Below the pieces are notes generated by a model, which saw nothing but the letters and a program-made list of their open reading frames with translations, was not told where the DNA came from and ran no database searches. Shown here one piece after another: positions 1 through 7,860 of a stretch of DNA of 64,000 bases (positions are counted from its first letter, which is position 1; each line of letters opens with the position of its first letter). This DNA is from Rhizobium sp. CIAT894 (lineage in GTDB: Bacteria > Pseudomonadota > Alphaproteobacteria > Rhizobiales > Rhizobiaceae). Position numbers and translations under genes: made by a program. The DNA lies in NCBI RefSeq assembly GCF_000172795.2, contig NZ_CP020947.1, positions 437,001 to 501,000 of the forward strand. The letters are read 5' to 3'.

Positions 1-365
1 GCCGTCAAACATTCGTCTGGGTCGATCCCGGCAAGTTCTACCGCGAGGATTTCGCCGCCCACACCAATGGCGAGACGGTCTTCGTCTGCGAGCATGAAAA
101 CGGCAGTGTGGCCGGCTTCCTGTCGCTCTGGCCGGCCGATGATTTCGTTCACATGCTTTATATAAGGCCGGAGTTCCAGGGGCGCGGCGCCGGGACGGCG
201 CTGCTGCGGGCGCTGCCGGAATGGCCGCAGCACCCATACCGGCTGAAATGCCTGGTGAAGAACCGGCGGGCGAAGGCCTTTTACCTCGCCCACGGTTTCC
301 GCGTGACCGGCAACGGCGCGTCGCCGGAGGGCGATTATGAGGAGCTGAGCTTTTTTCCGCTGTAA
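1..365 (+). CDS. GNAT family N-acetyltransferase, C-terminal part
   Basis: The open frame enters from the left edge (codons in phase from base 3) and ends at a TAA at 363-365, so the gene start lies outside the window. The visible 120 residues contain the acetyl-CoA binding core of the GNAT fold: a beta strand reading HMLYIRPEFQGRGAGTALL, whose Q/R-x-x-G-x-G/A loop holds the pyrophosphate of acetyl-CoA, and a C-terminal strand with KNRRAKAFYLAHGF typical of the family. The acceptor substrate cannot be told. A GTG at 108 is inside the domain and is not the real start. The next gene is convergent. Confidence 0.85.
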   Translation, partial: RQTFVWVDPGKFYREDFAAHTNGETVFVCEHENGSVAGFLSLWPADDFVHMLYIRPEFQGRGAGTALLRALPEWPQHPYRLKCLVKNRRAKAFYLAHGFRVTGNGASPEGDYEELSFFPL

Positions 366-388
366 TCGGTCGCGAAATATCGAGCCGG

Positions 389-721
389 TTATCGTGCCGG
401 CAATTGCCCGGCGATTTCCTCGGCGCGGCTCTTGTGGCGGTCGGCCTCGCCCTGCCAGCGGATGGCTTCCTTGGCTTCGGTGCGGGCGCGTTTGCGGTGT
501 TTGCCCTGGCTGAACCAGGTAGCGGCCGAGCCGATCAGCATGCCTGCAATCAGCGCGATGAACAGGAAGACGAAGAAGGGCGCGGAAACCGCAAGCACCT
601 GATCGTCGGGCCGGAACGGATTGAAGGCGAGCGTGACGCTTTGCCGGTTGGCGACGCAGAAGACGATGAGGATGACGCCGAGCGGCAGCAGAATCAACAG
701 GTTGACGATCTTCTTGGCCAT
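389..721 (-). CDS. LapA-domain (DUF1049) membrane protein
   Basis: A 110-residue protein with two hydrophobic segments (about residues 5-26 and 45-68) separated by a short stretch with NRQSVTLAFNPF, the signature of the LapA/DUF1049 family. A charged, probably coiled C-terminal tail runs from about residue 70 to the end. Family members in other bacteria are inner-membrane proteins linked to LPS assembly (LapA of E. coli works with LapB and FtsH); whether this one does the same is inference. It lies downstream of ihfB on the same strand, separated by a perfect hairpin, so it may be transcribed separately. Confidence 0.75.
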   Translation of the reverse strand: MAKKIVNLLILLPLGVILIVFCVANRQSVTLAFNPFRPDDQVLAVSAPFFVFLFIALIAGMLIGSAATWFSQGKHRKRARTEAKEAIRWQGEADRHKSRAEEIAGQLPAR

Positions 722-750
722 TGGAGGTCTCCATGCGTCGGCGCTTTATA

Positions 751-800
751 TCAACGTATCGGCCCGAAAATCGATTCCGATTTTCGGGCCGATACGTTGA
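751..800. repeat. Perfect 23-bp inverted repeat between ihfB and the LapA-like gene
   Basis: Bases 751-773 and 778-800 are exact reverse complements with a 4-base loop (ATTC). The long perfect stem has no clear T-run on either side, so it is either a Rho-independent-like barrier or a member of a rhizobial palindromic repeat family with the core CGAAAATCG...CGATTTTCG. It lies where transcription from sppA-ihfB would need to stop. Confidence 0.85.
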
Positions 801-852
801 GCAGAATAGGAAAACGGCGATCGAGTTCAAGTGCGGTTTCGCCGCAGGTGGC

Positions 853-1152
853 TCAATCCTCTTCGTCCGCCTGGCCGGGATTCAGCCGCTCGCGCAGCTC
901 CTTGCCGGTTTTGAAGAAGGGAACCCACTTCTCCTCGACGAAGACCGTATCGCCGGTGCGCGGGTTGCGGCCGGAGCGGGAAGGGCGGTTCTTGACTGAA
1001 AACGCGCCGAAGCCGCGCAATTCGACGCGGTTGCCCGCGGCCAGTGCATCCGTGATCTCGTCGAGAACCGCGTTGACGATATTCTCGACGTCGCGGTGAT
1101 AGAGATGCGGGTTGCGGGCCGCAACAATCTGCACCAATTCGGACTTGATCAC
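853..1152 (-). CDS. ihfB: Integration host factor beta subunit
   Basis: A 99-residue HU/IHF-family protein. It has the full fold: two N-terminal helices ([15 protein letters not shown]), the central [26 protein letters not shown] segment with the conserved proline of the DNA-intercalating beta arm, and a C-terminal helix. IHF beta pairs with IhfA to bend DNA at specific sites, which helps sigma-54 activators and recombination. The start codon is GTG (CAC on the plus strand at 1150-1152), preceded by AAGGGGG. It lies 29 bp downstream of sppA on the same strand, so the two are probably co-transcribed. Confidence 0.95.
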   Translation of the reverse strand: MIKSELVQIVAARNPHLYHRDVENIVNAVLDEITDALAAGNRVELRGFGAFSVKNRPSRSGRNPRTGDTVFVEEKWVPFFKTGKELRERLNPGQADEED

Positions 1153-1181
1153 GTTCGCCCCCTTAAATTATTGATTTCTTA

Positions 1182-2132
1182 TCAATCGTGGCCAACCTGC
1201 CAAACTGAAAGCAGCCCGTCAAGAAGCAACTTTGGGGGCAGGATTCCATTGATATCCTGGCCTTTCAACAGATCGTCATAACCGAAGATCGTAATCAGCC
1301 GCGAAACAGCCCCTGCGAGCAGAAACGGCGTATTGCTCTTTTTGTCCCAGTCCACCATCGGCAGGTCGGCGTCGATGCCGCGCGATTTGAGATAGGCCCG
1401 GATTTCCGGCTCGCCGCCGATCGTATCGACGAGTTTCACCTTCAGCGCCTGGCGGCCGGTATAGATCGTGCCGTCGGCGAGCTTCAGCACCTCGTCGCGC
1501 GGCAGCTTGCGCCGGTCGGCGACCAGGTCGACGAACCAGTTGTAGCTGTCGACGACCATGTTGCGGATCATCGCCTTGGCCTCCTCGCTCGCTTCGTGGA
1601 AGGGCGAGGGCTCGGCCTTCAGCGGCGAGGATTTGATCTCCTGCAGCGACACGCCGATCTTGTCGAGCAACGGCTGGATCTGCGGATACTGGAAGATGAC
1701 GCCGATCGAGCCGGTGATCGAGCTGTCGCCGGCAATGATCGTGTCGCCTGCCGTGGCGATCATGTAGCCGGCGGAGGCGGCAAGAGTGCGCACGTCGGAG
1801 ACGACAGGTTTCTTCGCCGATATCGCACGGATCGCCTTGAAGATTTTTTCGCCGCCATAGGTCGTGCCGCCGGGCGAGGAGATCGAAATCACCACGGCCT
1901 TCACCTGGTCGCTGGTCTCGACTTTCTTCAGCCGCTCCAGAAGCTCGTCGTCATCGACGATCAGCCCTGATATCGTCACATGGGCGATATGCGGGCGGGC
2001 GGTCTTGGCATCGCCGACGGCGAAGCTGTAGAAGGCGAAACCCAGGGCCACGACGAGGGCCACCGCGGCCAGGCGCCAGAACCAGAGTTTGCGGCGCAGT
2101 CGCCGCCGATCCGCAATCATCGAACTGTCCAT
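1182..2132 (-). CDS. sppA: Signal peptide peptidase SppA, short form (S49)
   Basis: A 316-residue S49 peptidase that degrades leftover signal peptides in the inner membrane. One transmembrane segment lies at about residues 18-38. The likely nucleophile is Ser120 in TLAASAGYM, and the likely general base is Lys172 in SSPLKAEPSPF. Their 52-residue spacing equals the Ser147/Lys199 pair of the short SppA of Bacillus subtilis. GSIGV, a family motif, follows at about 141. The start at 2132 was chosen because GGAGG stands just upstream. The frame stays open to 2267, but that extension lacks a good ribosome site. It precedes ihfB in a likely operon. Confidence 0.92.
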   Translation of the reverse strand: MDSSMIADRRRLRRKLWFWRLAAVALVVALGFAFYSFAVGDAKTARPHIAHVTISGLIVDDDELLERLKKVETSDQVKAVVISISSPGGTTYGGEKIFKAIRAISAKKPVVSDVRTLAASAGYMIATAGDTIIAGDSSITGSIGVIFQYPQIQPLLDKIGVSLQEIKSSPLKAEPSPFHEASEEAKAMIRNMVVDSYNWFVDLVADRRKLPRDEVLKLADGTIYTGRQALKVKLVDTIGGEPEIRAYLKSRGIDADLPMVDWDKKSNTPFLLAGAVSRLITIFGYDDLLKGQDINGILPPKLLLDGLLSVWQVGHD

Positions 2133-2352
2133 TGAAACCTCCAGCGCTGGCACCGGCTTCGGCATGCCGCCGATGGATCCGATGAAATGGCAGCGGCTTG
2201 TACGAATGCCACTTTTTGATGTTTTTCCGTTTTGTTGCTTGTTGCAGAAAAAATTCCATATTGGCAAGCCAATGTAATAATGCGAAACGAACTGTGATTG
2301 GCGGCCGGCTTTGTTCTGAAGGCGCGGCGATCACCGCACATGGACGAGGCCT

Positions 2353-3018
2353 ATGCTCGATACCCTGAAGAACAACGGACATGCCGCCTATGCCGGGTCC
2401 GGCAAGAGCGCCTATGGCGATGCGTTGTTCCATTCCGCCCGCGTGCGGCGGCTGAAGATCTTGCTGCCGGTGGCAGCCCTCGTCATCGCGGCCGGCCTCA
2501 CGGCGGTTGCCTTGGTCAAGATCTATCTGCCCGAGAATATCAAGATGGAAGGCGCCAAGATCGAGAACGGCAAGGTCGTGATGGAGAAACCGGCGATATC
2601 GGGCCGCAATTCCGACGGTATCAACTATTCGATGCTGGCCGAACGGGCGTTGCAGGATATCCGCAATCCCGATTTCATCACGCTCGAAACCATCAAGGCC
2701 GCCGTGCCGATGAATGACGGGCTGATTGCCCGTGTCGTCGCCTCGACCGCCGATTACAATCGCGCCACCGACAATCTGCATATGACGGCCCCCTTCACCC
2801 TGGTGCTGAGCAGTGGCCTCAATGCAAAATTCCAGTCCGCCCAGCTCGACATCAAGGGCGGAAACATGCGTAGCGACGACCCTGTCACCATCACCAAGGA
2901 CAATGCCTCCATTCTTGCGCAGACGATGGAGATAACCGATAAGGGGCGGGTGATCACATTCGAGGGAAATGTTCGCATGAATGTCGATCCATCCGCCATC
3001 CATAAACAGGGCACTTAA
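2353..3018 (+). CDS. lptC: LPS export protein LptC
   Basis: A 221-residue bitopic inner-membrane protein: a short cytoplasmic N-terminus, one transmembrane helix at about residues 35-56, and a periplasmic beta-jellyroll. The C-terminus ends with VITFEGNVRMNVDPSAIHKQ, typical of LptC/OstA-like folds. LptC receives LPS from the LptB2FG transporter and passes it to LptA. It lies 15 bp upstream of lptA and in the same operon as lptB. The name rests on fold, length and order rather than on any catalytic motif. Confidence 0.9.
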   Translation: MLDTLKNNGHAAYAGSGKSAYGDALFHSARVRRLKILLPVAALVIAAGLTAVALVKIYLPENIKMEGAKIENGKVVMEKPAISGRNSDGINYSMLAERALQDIRNPDFITLETIKAAVPMNDGLIARVVASTADYNRATDNLHMTAPFTLVLSSGLNAKFQSAQLDIKGGNMRSDDPVTITKDNASILAQTMEITDKGRVITFEGNVRMNVDPSAIHKQGT

Positions 3019-3033
3019 CCAGCCGGGTCATTC

Positions 3034-3684
3034 ATGACAAAAGATTGTCGCATTTCCACTTGCAAGACCGGCATGGCGTTCATTGCCGGCGCATTTGCCC
3101 TTATTCTGACGGCCACTGGCGCGGGCGCGCAACAGGCGACCACGATGTCGGGCATGAAGCTTTCCAACGACCAGCCGATCCAGATCGAAAGCGACAAGCT
3201 CGAGATCCACGACCAGGAGCACACAGCGCTGTTCACCGGCAAGGTCAAGGTCGTCCAGGGGACGACGACGATGCAGTCCGGCAAGATGACCGTCTATTAC
3301 AAGGACAAGGCGGCAAAGCAGGCCGCTGACGGGGCACAACCCGCAGCCCAGCCGGCGGCGAAGCCGCAGCAGTCGGGTTCGCTGGCCTCGGGAAGCGCCG
3401 ATATCGACAAGATCCTGGTGACCGACAAGGTCTACCTGACCTCAGGCACGCAGACAGCGACCGCCGACGACGGCGCTTTCGACATGGCCTCGCAGACCTT
3501 CGTCCTCACGGCGGATCAGGGCAACAAGGTTATTCTGTCGGATGGGCCGAACGTCTTTACCGGCTGCAAACTGACCGTTCACATGCAGACCGGCCAAGCA
3601 GAGCTTGAAAGCTGCGGCGGGCGTGTCCAGATTCAGCTGGATCCGAAATCGCAGCCGAATGCACAGCAGCAGAAGCAGAACTGA
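3034..3684 (+). CDS. lptA: LPS transport periplasmic protein LptA
   Basis: A 216-residue protein with a signal peptide (hydrophobic stretch about residues 12-32, likely cleavage after GAGA). An OstA-like domain follows, starting at QPIQIESDKLEIHDQEHTA. LptA polymerises into the periplasmic bridge that carries LPS to the outer membrane. A low-complexity Ala/Gln/Pro linker at about residues 93-112 interrupts the domain, as is usual in rhizobial members. The gene sits between lptC and lptB with short gaps. Confidence 0.92.
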   Translation: MTKDCRISTCKTGMAFIAGAFALILTATGAGAQQATTMSGMKLSNDQPIQIESDKLEIHDQEHTALFTGKVKVVQGTTTMQSGKMTVYYKDKAAKQAADGAQPAAQPAAKPQQSGSLASGSADIDKILVTDKVYLTSGTQTATADDGAFDMASQTFVLTADQGNKVILSDGPNVFTGCKLTVHMQTGQAELESCGGRVQIQLDPKSQPNAQQQKQN

Positions 3685-3700
3685 AAAGCCGGCCTCCCAC

Positions 3701-4501
3701 GTGAAACTATCATCGCTATCCACCATGTTCGGCAAGCCTGAGCCGCAAGCTTCAGGCGCCGCCGACAAGACTCGTTATCAGGGAACGCTGATCGCCCGCG
3801 GTCTGACGAAGACCTATGCGACGCGGCGCGTCGTCAACGGCGTCTCCCTGGTGGTGCGCCGTGGCGAGGCCGTCGGCCTGCTCGGCCCGAACGGCGCCGG
3901 CAAGACGACCTGTTTTTACATGATCACCGGCCTCGTGCCGGTGGATGAAGGCACGATCGAGATCGACGGCAACGAGGTCACGTCCATGCCGATGTACCGC
4001 CGCTCGCGCCTCGGCGTCGGTTACCTGCCGCAGGAAGCGTCGATCTTCCGCGGCCTGACGGTAGAAGAGAATATCCGCGCCGTTCTCGAAGTGCATGTCA
4101 AGGACAAGGCCGAGCGCGAGCAGAAGCTCAACGAGCTGCTGGAGGAATTCCATATCCAGAAGCTGCGCAAGAGTGCCGCCGTCGCCCTGTCGGGCGGTGA
4201 GCGCCGCCGCCTTGAAATCGCCCGTGCGCTGGCGACCGACCCGACCTTCATGCTGCTCGACGAGCCCTTCGCCGGCGTCGACCCGATCTCGGTCGCCGAC
4301 ATCCAGAATCTCGTGCACCACCTGACGGCGCGCGGCATCGGCGTTCTCATCACCGACCACAATGTGCGCGAGACGCTGGGCCTGATCGACCGCGCCTACA
4401 TCATCCATGCCGGTGAAGTGCTCACCCATGGCCGGGCCAACGATATCGTCAACAATCCGGAAGTGCGCCGGCTTTATCTCGGCGACAATTTCAGCCTCTG
4501 A
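3701..4501 (+). CDS. lptB: LPS export ABC transporter ATP-binding protein LptB
   Basis: An ABC ATPase with all the motifs: Walker A GPNGAGKTT, Q-loop GYLPQEASIFRGL, signature LSGGERRRLEIARAL, Walker B FMLLDEPFAGVD and the switch His in LITDHNVRE. It powers extraction of LPS from the inner membrane with LptFG. The frame is open further upstream into lptA, so the start is uncertain. The GTG at 3701 gives 266 residues, the usual rhizobial length, and an ATG at 3725 is an alternative. Neither has a strong ribosome site, which suggests translational coupling to lptA. Confidence 0.95.
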   Translation: MKLSSLSTMFGKPEPQASGAADKTRYQGTLIARGLTKTYATRRVVNGVSLVVRRGEAVGLLGPNGAGKTTCFYMITGLVPVDEGTIEIDGNEVTSMPMYRRSRLGVGYLPQEASIFRGLTVEENIRAVLEVHVKDKAEREQKLNELLEEFHIQKLRKSAAVALSGGERRRLEIARALATDPTFMLLDEPFAGVDPISVADIQNLVHHLTARGIGVLITDHNVRETLGLIDRAYIIHAGEVLTHGRANDIVNNPEVRRLYLGDNFSL

Positions 4502-4721
4502 ACGGCTGATGACGCCAAAGATGGGGACGCTGCCTCAGTCGTCCTGAAACGGCGCAGACCTTTCGCCGACATCTGTCCCACCGCAGAAATTAACCGCGCC
4601 GACATAGTTCCGCTTGACCAAATGATATAAAAAAGCAATTTTTGGGCCAGTTGGATTTCCGTCGCCTGAAGTGTGATCGGACGCGGTTTCCCGGAGGAAT
4701 CGAGGGAGTTTCGCGTCCGTC

Positions 4722-6284
4722 ATGGCACTGTCCGCCAGTCTTTTCCTGCGCCAGAACCAATCTCTGGTGATGACACCGCAACTGATGCAATCGATCCAGT
4801 TGCTGCAGATGACGCATGTCGAACTCACCCAGTTCATCGCCCAGGAAGTCGAGAAGAACCCGCTGCTCGAATTTCCGTCGAATGACGGCGAAGCGGGCTC
4901 CGAACGCGGCGAAGCCGAAGACGAGCCCTATGCTCGTTCACCCGAGGACGCCGGCTCGGACGACGGTGACGACAACCGCACCGAGGCGCTCTCCAGCGAC
5001 TGGTACGACAATGGCGGCAGCGCCAGCACCAGCCGGCTGAGCGACGAGCTCGACGCCAACTATACCAATGTCTTTCCCGATGACAGCGCGCCGCAGCGCC
5101 TCGATGCGCCGGAACTCGTCGGCCAGTGGAAATCGATGCCCGGCAGCGGCGGCGAGGGGGCCGATTACGATCTCGACGATTTCGTCGCCGGCCAGGTGTC
5201 GCTGCGCGATCATCTCGCCCAGCAAATCCCCTTCGTCCTGCCCGACATGGCCGATCGGCTGATCGCGCAGAATTTCGTCGATCAGCTCGACGATGCCGGT
5301 TATCTGCAGGTCGATCTCGTCGAGACCGGCGAGCGGCTGGGCACCAGCCTCAGCGCGGCCGAGCGCGTGCTTGCCGCCCTCCAGACGCTCGATCCGCCGG
5401 GGGTTTTCGCCCGCAGCCTCGCCGAATGCCTGGCGATTCAACTCAGGCAGAAGGACCGGTACGACCCTGCCATGCAGGCGCTCGTCGAAAACCTCGAACT
5501 GCTGGCGCGGCGCGATTTCGCCACGCTGAAGCGGCTCTGCGGTGTCGACGAGGAAGACCTTCTCGACATGCTCGGCGAGATTCGCCAGCTCAATCCGAAG
5601 CCCGGCAGCGGTTTCGAGACGGGTGTGTCCGAGGCGATCATGCCCGATGTGGTCGTCAGGCCCTCCTCGGACGGTAGCTGGCTGGTCGAGCTCAATCCGG
5701 ATACGCTGCCGCGCGTGCTGGTCAACCAGTCCTATTTTTCCCGCGTGACCAGGAACGGCGAGGATCACGCCTTCCTCTCCGAATGCCTGCAGAGCGCCAA
5801 CTGGCTGACGCGCAGCCTGGACCAGCGGGCAAAGACCATCATGAAGGTGGCAAGCGAGATCGTCCGCCAGCAGGACGCCTTCCTGCTGAATGGCGTCGAC
5901 CATCTGCGCCCGCTGAACCTGAAGACGGTCGCCGAAGCGATCAAGATGCACGAATCCACCGTCAGCCGCGTCACCTCGAACAAATACATGCTGACGCCGC
6001 GCGGTCTCTTCGAGCTCAAATATTTCTTCACCGTCTCGATCAGCGCCGTCGCCGGCGGCGACAGCCATTCGGCCGAGGCCGTGCGTCACAAGATCCGCGC
6101 GCTGATCATGCAGGAAAGCCCGGACGCAGTGCTCTCCGACGACGATATTGTCGATATGCTGAAACAGGGCGGAATCGATCTCGCCCGCCGCACTGTCGCC
6201 AAATACCGGGAGGCCATGAACATCGCCTCTTCGGTTCAGCGCCGTCGCGAGAAGCGGGCGCTCGCCAAGGTCGCCGGCTTCTGA
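4722..6284 (+). CDS. rpoN: RNA polymerase sigma-54 factor RpoN
   Basis: A 520-residue sigma-54. The Gln/Leu-rich activator-interacting region I is at residues 1-50 (SLVMTPQLMQSIQLLQMTHVE). An acidic region II follows (about 50-130), then the core-binding domain, the helix-turn-helix (about 380-410) and the RpoN box ARRTVAKYRE near residue 490. Sigma-54 drives nitrogen, C4-dicarboxylate and symbiotic genes with AAA+ activators. As in many proteobacteria it follows lptB and precedes hpf and ptsN. The start ATG at 4722 fits the conserved N-terminus. Confidence 0.97.
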   Translation: MALSASLFLRQNQSLVMTPQLMQSIQLLQMTHVELTQFIAQEVEKNPLLEFPSNDGEAGSERGEAEDEPYARSPEDAGSDDGDDNRTEALSSDWYDNGGSASTSRLSDELDANYTNVFPDDSAPQRLDAPELVGQWKSMPGSGGEGADYDLDDFVAGQVSLRDHLAQQIPFVLPDMADRLIAQNFVDQLDDAGYLQVDLVETGERLGTSLSAAERVLAALQTLDPPGVFARSLAECLAIQLRQKDRYDPAMQALVENLELLARRDFATLKRLCGVDEEDLLDMLGEIRQLNPKPGSGFETGVSEAIMPDVVVRPSSDGSWLVELNPDTLPRVLVNQSYFSRVTRNGEDHAFLSECLQSANWLTRSLDQRAKTIMKVASEIVRQQDAFLLNGVDHLRPLNLKTVAEAIKMHESTVSRVTSNKYMLTPRGLFELKYFFTVSISAVAGGDSHSAEAVRHKIRALIMQESPDAVLSDDDIVDMLKQGGIDLARRTVAKYREAMNIASSVQRRREKRALAKVAGF

Positions 6285-6671
6285 CGCGGGGGCTTCGGTC
6301 CTGATCGAAACATTGCCGCCCTCATCCCGCTATTCCTCTGCCGGCAGGACTGATTGCAACCAAAGAGAGAGGTTGTTAGGGGCTGCTGGCGGGTGGTCGG
6401 TGGCGGGTGCTGTCCGGCTGGGGATTTGCGGCACGTTTTGCGAGCATTAGCGATAGCAATTCTTCGCCCACTTGACTTTTCAGCAGCGGCTGGCTAGAAG
6501 CCCGCCGCAATCGATGCCGCAGAGGGCGTCCGGAGTTATCCCCATCATCTCAAGGGCACCAGGGTACCGCAGGCCTACGCCGATCTTGCTTGAGATTGCG
6601 CGAAGTGCTTGGATGAACCTGAGGCTTGGCGTAAACTGATACCCGCAAACGACCAGAAGAAGGGAAACTCC
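6285..6671 (+). other. Gene-free stretch between rpoN and hpf
   Basis: 387 bases with no convincing gene on either strand. It contains G-rich low-complexity sequence at about 6375-6420 and one plausible sigma-70-type promoter (listed separately). No clear terminator follows rpoN. Confidence 0.6.
6472..6500 (+). promoter_or_regulatory. Candidate sigma-70-type promoter for hpf-ptsN
   Basis: TTGACT at 6472-6477 and TAGAAG at 6495-6500 are separated by 17 bases. The -35 box is close to consensus; the -10 is only fair. It would give a leader of about 165 bases for hpf. Inference from sequence only. Confidence 0.35.
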
Positions 6672-7247
6672 ATGAGTGTGCGTGTATCCGGTAAACATAT
6701 GGAAATTGGTGACTCGTTCCGTCAAAAGATCGAGGACCAAATTGGTATGGCCATCACGAAATACTTCGACGGGGGGTATTCCGGCCAGGTGACCGTTGTG
6801 AAGGCAAGTTCCCGGTTCTCCGCAGATTGCAAGCTTCATCTCGACAGCGGGGTGGTGCTGCATGCTGCCGGCGAAGCGACCGATCCCCAGCTTGCTTTTG
6901 ACGCCGCTTCGGAGCGCATCGAAAAGCGTCTGCGCCGCTATAAGCGCAAGCTGAAGGACCATCATGCCGGAAACCATCTGAACGGTTTTGCAGAAGTCTC
7001 CTACACGGTCATGGATTCCGTGCCTGACCACGAGGATGAAATTCCCGACGATTTCGCCCCGGCGATCGTCGCTGAAAGCACGAAGCAGCTGAAGACCATG
7101 TCGGTCGCCACCGCCGTGATGGCGCTCGACATGACCGACGAGCCGCTTCTCCTGTTCCGCAGCCCCGGCAAGGAACATTTGAACATCGTTTACCGTCGGC
7201 ACGACGGAAATATTGGCTGGATCGATTCAGCCAATATCAAAGGCTGA
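6672..7247 (+). CDS. hpf: Ribosome hibernation promoting factor, long form
   Basis: A 191-residue protein with the N-terminal S30AE/RaiA ribosome-binding domain (about residues 1-100: MSVRVSGKHMEIGDSFR, YKRKLKDHH). The C-terminal dimerisation domain (about 130-188) has EPLLLFRSPGKEHLNIVYRR. Long HPF dimerises 70S ribosomes into inactive 100S particles in stationary phase. The ATG at 6672 follows AGAAGGG; the frame is open upstream to 6609, but that part is not conserved. It lies 70 bp upstream of ptsN. Confidence 0.93.
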   Translation: MSVRVSGKHMEIGDSFRQKIEDQIGMAITKYFDGGYSGQVTVVKASSRFSADCKLHLDSGVVLHAAGEATDPQLAFDAASERIEKRLRRYKRKLKDHHAGNHLNGFAEVSYTVMDSVPDHEDEIPDDFAPAIVAESTKQLKTMSVATAVMALDMTDEPLLLFRSPGKEHLNIVYRRHDGNIGWIDSANIKG

Positions 7248-7317
7248 GGTCAGGGCTCCGAGCGGCGGTATCGCCGCCGCTCCTTGCATCTGATCCCGGC
7301 GACAGAAGGAAAAAGAA

Positions 7318-7782
7318 ATGGCATTGGCAGATTTGCTCCATCAGGATGCGATCATTCCCGCCCTCAGAGTAAATTCCAAGAAACAGCTGCTTCAGGAATT
7401 GGCCGCAAGAGCCGCCAGGATCACCGGGCTCTCCGAACGGGAGATCTTCGACGTCATCCTGCAGCGCGAACGCCTTGGCTCGACCGGAGTCGGCAACGGC
7501 ATCGCCATTCCCCACGGCAAGCTGGTCAACATCCATTCGATCGTCGGCATCTTCGCCCGGCTGGAGCAGCCGGTCGATTTCGAGGCCCTGGACGACCAGC
7601 CGGTCGATCTCGTCTTCCTGCTGCTGGCGCCGGAAGGCGCCGGCGCTGATCATCTCAAGGCCCTGTCGCGCATCGCCCGCGTGCTGCGCGATCATGATCT
7701 GGTCGCCAAGCTGCGCGCCACCGATTCCGCTTCGGCGATCTACGCTTTCCTCAACGAAGAGCAGACGTCGAACGCCGCCTGA
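7318..7782 (+). CDS. ptsN: PTS IIA-like nitrogen regulatory protein PtsN
   Basis: A 154-residue EIIA-Ntr protein. The phospho-accepting histidine is His66 in GIAIPHGKL. Phosphate comes from EI-Ntr through NPr. In rhizobia EIIA-Ntr controls potassium and carbon/nitrogen functions through its phosphorylation state. A ribosome site (GAAGGAAAAAGAA) precedes the ATG. It sits in the standard rpoN-hpf-ptsN order and is followed by a strong terminator. Confidence 0.95.
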   Translation: MALADLLHQDAIIPALRVNSKKQLLQELAARAARITGLSEREIFDVILQRERLGSTGVGNGIAIPHGKLVNIHSIVGIFARLEQPVDFEALDDQPVDLVFLLLAPEGAGADHLKALSRIARVLRDHDLVAKLRATDSASAIYAFLNEEQTSNAA

Positions 7783-7801
7783 ACGATATTCGCCCCTGAA
7801 C

Positions 7802-7839
7802 GCAAAAGGCGCCCGATTTCCCGGGCGCCTTTTGCTTTT
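7802..7839 (+). terminator. Rho-independent terminator after ptsN
   Basis: 14-bp perfect arms at 7802-7815 and 7822-7835 with a 6-base loop, followed by TTTTA. The arms start GCAAAAGG and end CCTTTTGC, so the structure works in both directions and also serves the convergent chemoreceptor gene that ends at 7861. Confidence 0.9.
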
Positions 7840-7860
7840 ATGCGGATTGGACCGGACCGG

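Noticed and set aside
4938..6089. A 383-codon open frame antisense to rpoN
   Set aside because: Such long frames are a by-product of high GC at the third codon position in the real gene; there is no ribosome site or conserved motif. The same holds for long antisense frames over other genes here.
6430..6442. GGCACG...TGC resembling a sigma-54 promoter upstream of hpf
   Set aside because: The distance between the GG and GC elements is two bases too short and the preceding T is missing, so it cannot be a standard -24/-12 promoter.
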